The position numbers were made by a program, and so were the translations under genes. Positions 46,266 through 54,996 of a stretch of DNA of 64,000 bases are shown here, piece by piece. The DNA comes from Anaerorhabdus furcosa (GTDB lineage Bacteria; Bacillota_I; Bacilli_A; Erysipelotrichales; Erysipelotrichaceae). Under the pieces are notes generated by a model that searched no databases, was not told the origin of the DNA, and was given only the letters and a program-made list of their open reading frames with translations. The first letter of the stretch is position 1. The number at the start of each line of letters is the position of its first letter. The stretch is from contig NZ_FUWY01000006.1 in assembly GCF_900167375.1 (NCBI RefSeq), forward strand, positions 62,001 to 126,000. Reading direction: 5' to 3'.

Positions 46266-46305
46266 TCGTGATGAAACAGAATTATATCATAACTATTAAT
46301 CTAAA

Positions 46306-46833
46306 TTACCCTAATCGTTTCTTGATTAGATATCGCTTTGCAAGAATTGTAGCTACTATTATTTTTAGAATATCGCCTGGAATAAATGGATAAACACAAT
46401 AGACAAGTGCTGATGATAAAGTCATTTCAGTAACACTCATAAACCATACTGTACCAAATGCATAACAACTAAGAGTACCTACCAAACAAAGTATGAAAAT
46501 TGTTGGTAATGTAGGTTTTAATTTCTCTAAAGCCAAACTAATCAATACGGCATCTAGAATATAACCTACAATATACCCTCCAGTTGATCCAAGTAGTACT
46601 TGAGCACCTCCAGAAAAGTTTGAGAATACAGGTAATCCAATAAAACCTAACAAAATATAAAGTAATACTGTAAGTAATGCATATTTAGGTTTTAATAATA
46701 TCCCAGTACAATGAACTGCAAGCAATGCCAAATTAATAGGAACCATTGGGAGTGGTATTTGAATTTGTGAACATACTGCAATAAGCCCTGCAAAAAGAGC
46801 ACATTGAACATATTGTAAAGTTTTTTTATTCAT
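46306..46833 (-). CDS. bioY: Biotin transporter substrate-binding S component BioY
   Basis: The ECF-type biotin-binding membrane protein. The 175 residues form about six helices with the BioY signatures IQIPLPMVPINLALLAV, LLLGFIGLPVFSNFSGG-like segment and GPTGGY-related GSTGGYIVGY. It needs EcfA/EcfT from elsewhere in the genome for full activity. It overlaps birA by eight bases and is under the BirA operator. Confidence 0.93.
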   Translation of the reverse strand: MNKKTLQYVQCALFAGLIAVCSQIQIPLPMVPINLALLAVHCTGILLKPKYALLTVLLYILLGFIGLPVFSNFSGGAQVLLGSTGGYIVGYILDAVLISLALEKLKPTLPTIFILCLVGTLSCYAFGTVWFMSVTEMTLSSALVYCVYPFIPGDILKIIVATILAKRYLIKKRLG

Positions 46834-47779
46834 CTCTTGTTTTATACAGTGTAACTTCTCCTGAAGTTAACTCTCTCTTTCTATCATCTTCAAATAATAC
46901 AAGTAAATTTCCGCTTGTAGTAATGTCGAGTACTTTTGCTTTACCAGTTTCACCACCGCGTACAAGTACTGTTTTATCTTTTAATAAATTATGCTCTCGA
47001 TAAAATTGTACGATGTCTTCCATCGGTAACTTTAGTGATTCTTGAAATTTATTAATGATGCTTGCGACAAATAAATTCTTATCTCCTTGATAATCGATAT
47101 CTGTAATCACATCTGTTAACTCATTTGGAATTTCATTTAATTTTAAATTAATTCCAAATCCAATGACTAAATAATTTAGTGATCCTGTTTCAAGATTAAG
47201 TGATGCTTCAGTTAAAATACCACATACCTTTTTATCATGATAAAATAAATCATTTACCCACTTAATATCTAATTGTTTATTGCAAAGTTCACTAACAGTC
47301 TTACATATCGCAATAGCAACTAACATCGTTACACGTAGTGTATCTTGTACAGAAGTTGTAGGTCGAAGAATAAAAGAGCAGTAACATCCACCTTTTGGTG
47401 AATAAAAGTCTCTTTCAAATCGTCCTCTTCCTTTTGTTTGAGATTTACTTAATACAACTGTCCATTCATCTCCACCCTCTTCAGCTAACTTCTTAGCTGT
47501 GGTATTGGTTGATTCTAGCGTATCATAAACCATTACTTTTGAACGATTTGCTTCATTCAAGTAACGCAGTATAGCTTCTTTATTAAATTCTTGGCTCTCT
47601 TGCAATATAAAATAACCTTCACTTGGTTTTCCTTGAATTAAATGTCCTTCACTTTTTAGTGAATTTATCGCCTTCCAAATAGCTGTACGAGATACATTTA
47701 ATTTCTTAGCTATAACTTCTCCCGACAACGGAAGATTTGATTCAATTAAACATGTATATACTTTCTCTTTCGTACTCAT
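46826..47779 (-). CDS. birA: Biotin-protein ligase / biotin operon repressor BirA
   Basis: Attaches biotin to carboxylase subunits and represses biotin genes when biotinyl-AMP is plentiful. The protein of about 317 residues has an N-terminal helix-turn-helix (LSGEVIAKKLNVSRTAIWKAI), the catalytic loop GRGRFERDF, the KWVNDLFYHDKKVCGILTE segment and an SH3-like C-terminal domain. GGTGAT before the ATG at 47779 is the best SD; 47785 is a second option. The divergent site at 47818-47850 shows it is autoregulated. Confidence 0.92.
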   Translation of the reverse strand: MSTKEKVYTCLIESNLPLSGEVIAKKLNVSRTAIWKAINSLKSEGHLIQGKPSEGYFILQESQEFNKEAILRYLNEANRSKVMVYDTLESTNTTAKKLAEEGGDEWTVVLSKSQTKGRGRFERDFYSPKGGCYCSFILRPTTSVQDTLRVTMLVAIAICKTVSELCNKQLDIKWVNDLFYHDKKVCGILTEASLNLETGSLNYLVIGFGINLKLNEIPNELTDVITDIDYQGDKNLFVASIINKFQESLKLPMEDIVQFYREHNLLKDKTVLVRGGETGKAKVLDITTSGNLLVLFEDDRKRELTSGEVTLYKTRDE

Positions 47780-47796
47780 TTTCATCACCGTGTATA

Positions 47797-47825
47797 AGAA
47801 TACTTTATTTTTGTTTTATTGTCAA
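47797..47825 (-). promoter_or_regulatory. Promoter of birA-bioY
   Basis: On the minus strand, a consensus TTGACA (47820-47825) and TATTCT (47797-47802) are 17 bases apart. The -35 box lies inside the BirA operator. Confidence 0.7.
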
Positions 47826-47850
47826 CTATGTGTTTATGTTGGTTAACAAT
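47818..47850. promoter_or_regulatory. BirA operator
   Basis: ATTGTCAAC (47818-47826), a 15-base spacer, and GTTAACAAT (47842-47850) form the inverted repeat known for BirA sites in Firmicutes, with a single mismatch. It covers the -35 box, so binding blocks birA-bioY transcription. No biotin biosynthesis genes lie nearby. Confidence 0.85.
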
Positions 47851-47852
47851 GG

Positions 47853-47880
47853 AAAGAAAAAGAAACCAGTTTGCACTGGT
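47853..47880 (-). terminator. Intrinsic terminator after hydA
   Basis: ACCAGT (47865-47870) and ACTGGT (47875-47880) form a stem with a four-base loop, followed on the minus strand by a T-rich run (TTTCTTTTTCTTT). It lies ten bases past the hydA stop and ends the hydrogenase operon immediately before the BirA operator. Confidence 0.75.
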
Positions 47881-47889
47881 CTCATTAAT

Positions 47890-49647
47890 TTAGATTGTAA
47901 ATTTTTCTTTCTTGCTATATGTTGTATGAAGTAATTCATGTGATTTATGTGAACAAGGTTCACCTAAGAAATTCTTATACAATTGTTGTATTTGTTCATT
48001 TTCATGAGATTTTCTCTTTTCACAATCCAAATCTTCATCATATAACGTCTTTGCACGTAGATTCTTGAAGTTATTCATTGCCTCAGCATTTCTAATTGAT
48101 GCTGGAACAATTGATTGTCCTCCACCATTGATACAACCACCAGGACATCCCATAATTTCAATGAAATGATATTTTGATGTTCCCTTTTTGATTTGATCTA
48201 ATAGTCCTTTTGCCATCGACATTGAACTTGCTACTGCAACATTTACTTCTAAACCTGCTATTTGAAGACTTGCTTCTTTAATACCACCCATTCCACGTAC
48301 TTCTGTGAAATCAAGTTCATCCAATGGTTTGTTCTCTAAGATTTCTTTTACTGTTCTTAGTGCAGCTTCCATAACACCACCAGAAGCTCCAAAAATAACA
48401 CCTGCACCTGTATACTCACCAAACATGTCTTGATCAAATTCCTCATCTTGTAAGTTATTGAAATCAATACCAAACAATTTAATTAGTCGACCACATTCTC
48501 TTGTTGTTAATACAGCATCAACATCTTGGATATCTCCAACTCGATTTTCAGGTCGTAAGATTTCAGTTTTCTTTGCAGTACAAGGCATAATTGATACAAC
48601 ATAAATATTACGTGGATCAATTCCCTTAGTTTTAGCATAGTATGATTTAATAATCGCACCTAACATCATGTGAGGACTCTTACATGTACTTAAATGAGGT
48701 AATAATTCTGGATATTCATATTCAATATACTTTATCCATCCTGGTGAACAAGATGTAATCATTGGTAAAGTACCACCTTTTTGAACACGTCCAATGAATT
48801 CCGTACCTTCTTCCATGATAGTTAAATCAGCTCCAAAGTTTGTATCATAAACACGATTGAATCCACATCGTTTAAGAGCTGCTACCATTTTACCTGTAAC
48901 ACGTGTTCCAATTGGATAACCAAATTCTTCACCAAGAGAAGCACGAACTGCAGGTGCTGTTTGTACAATAACATGTTTATTTGGATTATTAAGTGCCATA
49001 AACACATCATGTATATTTTCTTTTTCTGTTAATGCACCTACTGGACAAACATTGATACATTGACCACATTGAATACAGTTAACTTCATTAAAACTCTTAT
49101 CAAATACAGGTCCAACTTTTGACTCGAATCCTCTTCCTTGGAAACTCAATACCCCAAGGCCTTGATAGAACTTACACGCAGAGACACAACGTCCACAAAG
49201 AACACACTTACTTGTATCACGTACGATTCCAGGTGATACTTCATCAAATGTAGGTTTAGAAAAATGACCCTCATATTTATTTTCACGAATATTTAAATCG
49301 CTTGCAAGTGTTTGTAGTTCACAAGTTTGATTACGTTTGCAACTCAAACAATTCTTATTGTGATTTGACATTAGTAATTCAACAGAATTACGTCTACCTG
49401 ATAATGCTCTTTCTGAGTGAGTGAATACTTCCATACCCTCACTTACAGGATAATTACATGAAGCAGCAAGATTCTTTGCACCTTTTACTTCTACCAAACA
49501 AACACGACATGCACCTGATTTATTTAATCCTTTTAAGTAACAAAGTGTTGGAATTTTAATACCTGCAACTTGTGCAGCCTCTAAGATTGTAGCTCCAGAT
49601 TCTACTTGAACTGGAATATTATTTATTTTTATATTTACAATTGCCAT
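47890..49647 (-). CDS. hydA: [FeFe]-hydrogenase catalytic subunit HydA (NADH-dependent, multimeric type)
   Basis: Catalyses H2 production or uptake. The 585-residue protein has an N-terminal [2Fe-2S] domain (Cys36, 47, 50, 64), a His/Cys-ligated cluster (HNKNCLSCKRNQTC, about 96-109), two [4Fe-4S] clusters (CVLCGRCVSAC, CIQCGQCINVC) and the H-cluster domain with TSCSPGW (Cys300), MPCTAKK (Cys356) and MGCPGGCINGGG (Cys501, Cys505). It is the M3-like form found in electron-bifurcating HydABC. The first H-cluster motif has Ser where TSCCPxW has its second Cys. It is the last gene of the operon, six bases after hydB. Confidence 0.95.
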   Translation of the reverse strand: MAIVNIKINNIPVQVESGATILEAAQVAGIKIPTLCYLKGLNKSGACRVCLVEVKGAKNLAASCNYPVSEGMEVFTHSERALSGRRNSVELLMSNHNKNCLSCKRNQTCELQTLASDLNIRENKYEGHFSKPTFDEVSPGIVRDTSKCVLCGRCVSACKFYQGLGVLSFQGRGFESKVGPVFDKSFNEVNCIQCGQCINVCPVGALTEKENIHDVFMALNNPNKHVIVQTAPAVRASLGEEFGYPIGTRVTGKMVAALKRCGFNRVYDTNFGADLTIMEEGTEFIGRVQKGGTLPMITSCSPGWIKYIEYEYPELLPHLSTCKSPHMMLGAIIKSYYAKTKGIDPRNIYVVSIMPCTAKKTEILRPENRVGDIQDVDAVLTTRECGRLIKLFGIDFNNLQDEEFDQDMFGEYTGAGVIFGASGGVMEAALRTVKEILENKPLDELDFTEVRGMGGIKEASLQIAGLEVNVAVASSMSMAKGLLDQIKKGTSKYHFIEIMGCPGGCINGGGQSIVPASIRNAEAMNNFKNLRAKTLYDEDLDCEKRKSHENEQIQQLYKNFLGEPCSHKSHELLHTTYSKKEKFTI

Positions 49648-49653
49648 AAACTG

Positions 49654-51450
49654 TTATCCCCTTTCAATCGCTTGGAAGCGACATGTAGTAAAGCAAGCAC
49701 CACATTTAATACATTTTGTTATATCAATTACATATGGTTCTTTACCTGGTACTCCGGAAATCGCACCCACAGGACATGTTTTAGCACACATACTGCATTT
49801 GCGACATTTATCTGGATCAATTTTGTATTGTAATAATGCTTTACATACTCCAGCTGGACATTTCTTATCAACAACGTGAGCAATGTATTCATCTTTAAAT
49901 TGAGATAATGTAGATAAAATTGGATTTGGTGCTGTTTGACCTAAACCACAAAGTGCTGTTTCTTTAATGCGGTTGCACAACTCTTCCATTTCATCAAGTA
50001 GTTCAAGTGTACCCTCACCTCTACAAATTGTTTCAAGCATTTCCAAAAGTCGTTTTGTACCTACTCGACATGGTGTACATTTACCACAAGATTCTTCTAC
50101 AATGAAGTCCATATAGAAACGTGCAACGTCAACCATACAATTGTCTTCATCCAAAACAATCATTCCACCAGATCCCATCATGGATCCTAGTGATACTAAA
50201 TTATCGAAGTCGATTTTTGTATCAAGATGCTTATCTGTTAAACATCCACCTGATGGTCCACCTGTTTGAACTGCTTTAAAGTTTTTATTATTTGGGCATC
50301 CTCCACCAATTTCATAAATTACTTCACGAAGTGTAGTCCCCATTGGAATTTCTACTAATCCTGTATTCGCAATCTTTCCACCAAGCGCAAATACTTTTGT
50401 CCCTTTTGATTTTTCTGTACCAATTGATGAGAACCAATCAGCACCAATTAAAATGATTTGTGGCACATTCGCAAAAGTTTCTACGTTATTAATAATTGTA
50501 GGTTTACCCCATACCCCAGAAACTGCAGGGAATGGTGGTTTCGAAACTGGCATACCACGTTTTCCTTCGATGGACATGATGAGTGCTGTTTCCTCACCAC
50601 AAACGAATGCACCCGCACCCAAACGAATTTCAATATCAAAACTGAAATCAGTACCTAAAATATTTGTTCCAAGTAATCCATATTCCTTAGCTTGATCAAT
50701 TGCAATTTTCAAACGATCAACAGCGATTGGATATTCAGCACGAATGTACACATATCCTTGTTGAGCACCGATAGCATAACCAGCAATTGCCATTGCTTCC
50801 AGTACCGCATGAGGGTCACCTTCTAGAATAGAACGATCCATAAATGCTCCTGGATCTCCCTCATCCGCATTACAAATTACATACTTATCACCTTTAGGTT
50901 GATCAGCTGCAAATTGCCATTTAAGTCCTGTAGGGAATCCTCCCCCACCTCTTCCTCTTAATCCAGATTTTTTAACTTCATCGATTACATCTTGAGGTGT
51001 CATTTCAGTAATAGCTTTACCTAATGCCATATAACCATCCTTCGCAATATATTCTTGAATATCCTCCGGATTAATTACACCACAATTTTTTAAAGCAATA
51101 CGCTTTTGTTTTGCATAAAAGCGAATACTATCAATATCAAATATCTTTTCTTTTGTTTCCTCATCGATATCTGTCATTTCAAGACGTTCTACTTTTCTTC
51201 CTTTGTAAAGATGTTCACTAACAATTGTTTCAACATCAACAACAGCCACATGATTGTAGAAAACTTTATCTGGGTAAATTGCAACAATAGGACCTTTTTG
51301 ACACAATCCAAAACAACCCGTTTTGATTACTTTCACTTCTTCTGTTAAATGATACTTCTCTAACATTTCATGAAACTTTTCAACAACAAGCATTGAGTTA
51401 GATGATGTACACCCTGTTCCAGCACATACTAGTACATTTATTCTCTCCAT
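49654..51450 (-). CDS. hydB: Hydrogenase NADH/flavin subunit HydB (NuoF-like)
   Basis: Carries FMN and oxidises or reduces NAD(H), passing electrons to HydA and ferredoxin. The 598-residue protein has an N-terminal thioredoxin-like [2Fe-2S] domain (CAGTGCTSSNS), the FMN/NADH fold (RGRGGGGFPTGLKW, GAGAFVCGEETAL), the [4Fe-4S] site ESCGKCTPCRVGT and a C-terminal pair of ferredoxin clusters (CRKCSMCAKTC, CIKCGACFTTC). This layout is that of HydB in bifurcating hydrogenases. It is translated from an AGGAGG site. Confidence 0.95.
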   Translation of the reverse strand: MERINVLVCAGTGCTSSNSMLVVEKFHEMLEKYHLTEEVKVIKTGCFGLCQKGPIVAIYPDKVFYNHVAVVDVETIVSEHLYKGRKVERLEMTDIDEETKEKIFDIDSIRFYAKQKRIALKNCGVINPEDIQEYIAKDGYMALGKAITEMTPQDVIDEVKKSGLRGRGGGGFPTGLKWQFAADQPKGDKYVICNADEGDPGAFMDRSILEGDPHAVLEAMAIAGYAIGAQQGYVYIRAEYPIAVDRLKIAIDQAKEYGLLGTNILGTDFSFDIEIRLGAGAFVCGEETALIMSIEGKRGMPVSKPPFPAVSGVWGKPTIINNVETFANVPQIILIGADWFSSIGTEKSKGTKVFALGGKIANTGLVEIPMGTTLREVIYEIGGGCPNNKNFKAVQTGGPSGGCLTDKHLDTKIDFDNLVSLGSMMGSGGMIVLDEDNCMVDVARFYMDFIVEESCGKCTPCRVGTKRLLEMLETICRGEGTLELLDEMEELCNRIKETALCGLGQTAPNPILSTLSQFKDEYIAHVVDKKCPAGVCKALLQYKIDPDKCRKCSMCAKTCPVGAISGVPGKEPYVIDITKCIKCGACFTTCRFQAIERG

Positions 51451-51459
51451 ATCTACCTC

Positions 51460-51822
51460 CTATTTAACACTATCTATCGTGTATTCATCAACACGTTCAC
51501 CTAAACCTACATGTCGACGTAAAATGATTGCAGCTTTATCGGGATTTACATGAACATAGGTTGTTTTATTTCCATCACGATCAAAGATTTCAACAATCGG
51601 TTCATACACACATAATCCAATGCAACCCGTTTGGGTAACTAGACATGAATAATTATTTTTCGATGCCTCTTCAACAAGACGATTTAAAACAGGACGAGCT
51701 CCTGCAGCTATACCACATGTAGCCATACCAACAACAACACGATAGTCTTTATCGTTATCACGCATATCGACCTTTTTTAAAGCTTCTTCTCTCATTTTCT
51801 TTAAATCTTCTAAACTTTTCAT
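51460..51822 (-). CDS. Thioredoxin-like [2Fe-2S] ferredoxin (HndB-like)
   Basis: A 120-residue protein with a (2Fe-2S) thioredoxin-like fold and cysteines at 36, 60, 67 and 71 (MATCGIAAGA, TGCIGLC). Similar proteins (HndB) accompany NuoE/NuoF-type hydrogenases and may shuttle electrons or replace the domain of HydB. It overlaps the HATPase gene by four bases and precedes hydB by nine. The exact role is unknown. Confidence 0.8.
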   Translation of the reverse strand: MKSLEDLKKMREEALKKVDMRDNDKDYRVVVGMATCGIAAGARPVLNRLVEEASKNNYSCLVTQTGCIGLCVYEPIVEIFDRDGNKTTYVHVNPDKAAIILRRHVGLGERVDEYTIDSVK

Positions 51823-52373
51823 ATACGATTCTCCTTCGCAAGTTGTATTCCTTGATTAATGTATTCTCTAATCCAAAGAAGGATATCAGGTTCAGTAATA
51901 CGAACACCTTCAATCTTTTCTTTTACTTCTCTAGATTCAAAGACAAATTTTTGTGTATCGGTTTCATAGGTGAAATAGTAATCAATTTTTTCATTCGCCT
52001 GGATACTACACATCATCATTTCACCTAAGTCTCCCAATGTTGGTGTATCCCAATGATCTCTTTGAACCGTAGCGATAATCACAGTACCATGATTTAGCTT
52101 TGATTCAATTTTAAATGTTCCATTGCACTGTTCAGTTAATCCTTTCATAAAGGCGACTCCGAGCCCTACTCTACGTGTAGTTCTTGAAGTAAGAAATGGG
52201 CTAGTTACTTTTTGAACAGTTTCTTCATTCATTCCTTTTCCATTATCTTCAACAGTAAATTTGTATTCATTCTTTTTAACACTATCCTGAATTGAAATTA
52301 CAATATAGGTTGAATCCGCATGGATACTATTCATAATTAGTTCAAGAATTTGCATTGCACAATCTTGCATCAT
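51819..52373 (-). CDS. Histidine-kinase-like ATPase (HATPase) without sensor
   Basis: A 184-residue protein with the GHKL ATP-binding fold: N box (QILELIMNSIHA), G1 (VEDNGKGM), G2-like (RVGLGVAFMKGL) and a C-terminal tail with a long acidic segment. It lacks a histidine phospho-acceptor or membrane part. A GGGGGA SD precedes the ATG at 52373. It lies within the hydrogenase operon between the PHP gene and the ferredoxin, a place shared with clostridial hydrogenase clusters. Its partner is unknown. Confidence 0.75.
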   Translation of the reverse strand: MMQDCAMQILELIMNSIHADSTYIVISIQDSVKKNEYKFTVEDNGKGMNEETVQKVTSPFLTSRTTRRVGLGVAFMKGLTEQCNGTFKIESKLNHGTVIIATVQRDHWDTPTLGDLGEMMMCSIQANEKIDYYFTYETDTQKFVFESREVKEKIEGVRITEPDILLWIREYINQGIQLAKENRI

Positions 52374-53065
52374 ACTGTTTTCCCCCAAAACAATTCGAAT
52401 TCTTTACTACTCATTGCATTTTCCGGTTCGCTAATATCAATCAACTGATGCGCATCCGAATTAATAAACCACGTTGTCTCTTGAATCCAAGGATGCTTTT
52501 GTTTAACGGTGATCATTTGATTTAAGTTTTTTACTTCTAATCCATCAAATTTACAATCTTGTGGAATGAAACCCAATTGATGAGTAACACTATTAACACG
52601 GTCAAGTACATGTGCTAATACAACCTTGCCATGAAAACAATGCACCACATCGATTGTTTCGTTTAAACTTGCATTCAATGAATTGATAAGTAGATATTCC
52701 TCTTTACCAATCACTTCATCAAACTCATTGCATAAATTTTGTTCCCCAAAAAAGCTTTCATTATTCTTGATTGGATTTGTTTTTTTATCAATCCATTCTT
52801 GAAATAAATTACAATCATTCATCTCCAAAAAGTATGCACAAACATGAACTTCTTCACTTGTTTGAATTTCTACACCATACATCATTTTAATTCCTACTTG
52901 ATTACACGCAATTTTAAATGCAGGTTGTTGTCGCAAAGAATTGTGATCACAAATTGCAATATAGTCTAAACCTTTGATTTTTGCCATCTGTGCAATGTTG
53001 TTGGGTGTCATATCATTGTTACTACAAGGTGATAAGCAGCTATGAATATGAAAATCATAAAACAT
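52370..53065 (-). CDS. PHP-domain phosphoesterase
   Basis: A 231-residue PHP-fold protein with metal motifs FHIHSCLSPCS at the N-terminus, CDHNSL and later MYGVEIQT. PHP enzymes hydrolyse phosphoesters or act as nucleases; single-domain forms such as this are common in [FeFe]-hydrogenase operons of Clostridia. The gene overlaps both neighbours by one to four bases. No experiment known to me defines its substrate in this setting. Confidence 0.8.
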   Translation of the reverse strand: MFYDFHIHSCLSPCSNNDMTPNNIAQMAKIKGLDYIAICDHNSLRQQPAFKIACNQVGIKMMYGVEIQTSEEVHVCAYFLEMNDCNLFQEWIDKKTNPIKNNESFFGEQNLCNEFDEVIGKEEYLLINSLNASLNETIDVVHCFHGKVVLAHVLDRVNSVTHQLGFIPQDCKFDGLEVKNLNQMITVKQKHPWIQETTWFINSDAHQLIDISEPENAMSSKEFELFWGKTV

Positions 53066-53397
53066 TAGTAGCCAAATTCAATTAACTTTCTAGTACATTC
53101 AAAGGGTGAGCAATCCGCAAGAACTATCGCTAGATTTTCTTCAATCGCCTTTTGTAGTACATCTTCAGGAACAATAACTCCATCAGCAATGATGACACAA
53201 CTAAATTCAAGTAAGACTGCAACCGCAATCACATTTAGATGGGATTGAACGGTAATCCAAGCTTGGCCCTGTTCACCTTTTCCCATTACCCAACTTAGTA
53301 AATCACCTACATAAACACCCATGATTTCTTTATCTAAGGATGCCTCCGTTGAAATATTCTTCCACCCTGTTTTCTCAATTAACTCATTTACTTTCAT
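53065..53397 (-). CDS. DRTGG-domain protein, copy 1
   Basis: A 110-residue DRTGG protein (MKVNELIEKTGWKNIS..., VYVGDLLSWVMGKGEQGQAWIT). DRTGG domains often sit next to CBS domains in phosphotransacetylase-like or inorganic-pyrophosphatase-like proteins and may bind nucleotides. The gene overlaps the HydS-like gene by 14 bases. A second, diverged copy is encoded at 54983-55342. Confidence 0.75.
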   Translation of the reverse strand: MKVNELIEKTGWKNISTEASLDKEIMGVYVGDLLSWVMGKGEQGQAWITVQSHLNVIAVAVLLEFSCVIIADGVIVPEDVLQKAIEENLAIVLADCSPFECTRKLIEFGY

Positions 53398-54574
53398 CCT
53401 GAATCACCTCATTTCGATGGATACGACAATCTTCTAATGTCTTTTTACCTGTTGCGATTTCTTCTGCCATAATACGACAACTTGCAAAGCCACATGCACC
53501 ACAATCAAAACCTGGTAGTTTTTCTAGTTGTTGATTTACTTTGGAGAAGAAAACGAGTTTCTCTTGAATACTTCTCATATCATTAACATTATCAATGGTA
53601 CTTTCACCATAGATTTCTTCAAATGGTAGATCAGAAATCGGTTTTTCCTTTGCCTTGCATAATTGATGAATGTTATTTTTAGTTAAATAACTATTTCCCC
53701 ATAACAAGTTACCACCCAAACAACCATTAAAGCATGGAAACAATGTTAATAAATCAAATTCATTTAATAAACCAAATTCAGCATGCTCTAAAATATTGCA
53801 TACTTTGTCAAACCCATCCGCAACTAAATGATTCTCTGCAAGCATCATCATCGCTGGATTACAACTTTGTAGTCCTTCTTTACATAAGGTAACTGGCAAT
53901 TTACCCTTACCCATATTTGCTTTAATAATTGGAAATATATCCACGATAGCTAAAGCATGATCTACTTCAAATTGATGATTTCCATAAGGATATTTTGCTA
54001 GGTTTAATTTTGCAATACATTCGCAACAATTAAAGATACCAACTTTTCCTTTATCACTGCATCTTTTTCTAATTTGTCTTGCAGCTATTTCACTTGGATA
54101 ATCAATTGCAGTAATACTGCTTAATAACATTGGAAATTTTACTTCGATTAATTTATTGATTACTGGACAAAATGAAGAAATCAAACTTTTACCACGTTCA
54201 ATATCAGATAAAAGAATGGCTTCCTTTGTTACTTGCCCTTCTATATCACTAATGTCAATGACTTCATCAAATCCTAATAATTTTATTGCATAGAATAATT
54301 CTTCTACTTGTTCATGTGTTTTATAATCACTAATCATAGAACTTGGAACTATACAAACTGTATAGTCGTAATTACTAATATCAACAAGTGTACTTCCTTT
54401 GGATTGAAGTCCTTGATTTAGACATGCATCCAAGCACTTACCACAATTAATACATTTACTATGATTAATGTGAACACGATCTTTTTGAATAAATACTGCG
54501 TTGGTTGGGCACGCTCTTAGACACTTCATACATTTCACACATTGACTCAATGTATAAGTAACTACACTTCTCAA
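53384..54574 (-). CDS. HydS-like iron-sulfur protein (degenerate [FeFe]-hydrogenase domain)
   Basis: A 396-residue protein: two ferredoxin clusters (CVKCMKCLRAC, CINCGKCLDAC), a hydrogenase-like domain, and a C-terminal [4Fe-4S] element (DCGACGFASCRIMAEEI). The H-cluster motifs are altered: SSFCP for TSCCP, so the proton-relay Cys is Phe, NCCECIAKL for MPCxxK, and PCFNGCLGG for the third motif. It may still bind a cluster and sense H2 or redox state, as proposed for HydS in Ruminococcus albus. Overlap with both neighbours implies a tight operon. Confidence 0.75.
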   Translation of the reverse strand: MRSVVTYTLSQCVKCMKCLRACPTNAVFIQKDRVHINHSKCINCGKCLDACLNQGLQSKGSTLVDISNYDYTVCIVPSSMISDYKTHEQVEELFYAIKLLGFDEVIDISDIEGQVTKEAILLSDIERGKSLISSFCPVINKLIEVKFPMLLSSITAIDYPSEIAARQIRKRCSDKGKVGIFNCCECIAKLNLAKYPYGNHQFEVDHALAIVDIFPIIKANMGKGKLPVTLCKEGLQSCNPAMMMLAENHLVADGFDKVCNILEHAEFGLLNEFDLLTLFPCFNGCLGGNLLWGNSYLTKNNIHQLCKAKEKPISDLPFEEIYGESTIDNVNDMRSIQEKLVFFSKVNQQLEKLPGFDCGACGFASCRIMAEEIATGKKTLEDCRIHRNEVIQDESK

Positions 54575-54996
54575 CTTGTAACTAAAAATCCAATCGTTAG
54601 TGTAGTACCTTGAGGTGATGTTTGAATGTCAAAGTGATCTGAAACACGTTTAATATTGAATAAGCCCATACCCGCACCAAATCCCAATTGTCTTGCTTTT
54701 TCACTAGCAGTTGACCAACCTGGAGTTAATGCTTTATCAATATTTGGAATACCTGGACCTGGATCTTTAAATGTTAGCGTTAATTCTCCATTATCTTCAA
54801 GTGTACATTGTATTGTTCCACCCCAAGCATGAATAATCATATTAATTTCAGCTTCATAACAAGCAACCGCTACTCTTCTTAATAATTCACCAGGAATACC
54901 TATTTGATTTAATGTTTGTTTTACTTGGCTTGATACTTTTCCAGCATTTGCATAATCATCACGTTCAACGATAAACTGCTGATTAATCACCTGCAT
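54571..54996 (-). CDS. RsbW-like serine-kinase/anti-sigma HATPase
   Basis: A 141-residue GHKL protein with the RsbW layout: VAVACYEAEINMIIHAWGG (N box), DPGPGIPN (G1) and a glycine-rich GFGAGMGLFNIKRVSD (G2). RsbW types phosphorylate anti-anti-sigma factors or sequester sigma factors, but none is encoded here. The frame starts at 55059, but AAGGTT just before the ATG at 54996 supports the later start, which overlaps the DRTGG gene by 14 bases. Confidence 0.78.
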   Translation of the reverse strand: MQVINQQFIVERDDYANAGKVSSQVKQTLNQIGIPGELLRRVAVACYEAEINMIIHAWGGTIQCTLEDNGELTLTFKDPGPGIPNIDKALTPGWSTASEKARQLGFGAGMGLFNIKRVSDHFDIQTSPQGTTLTIGFLVTS

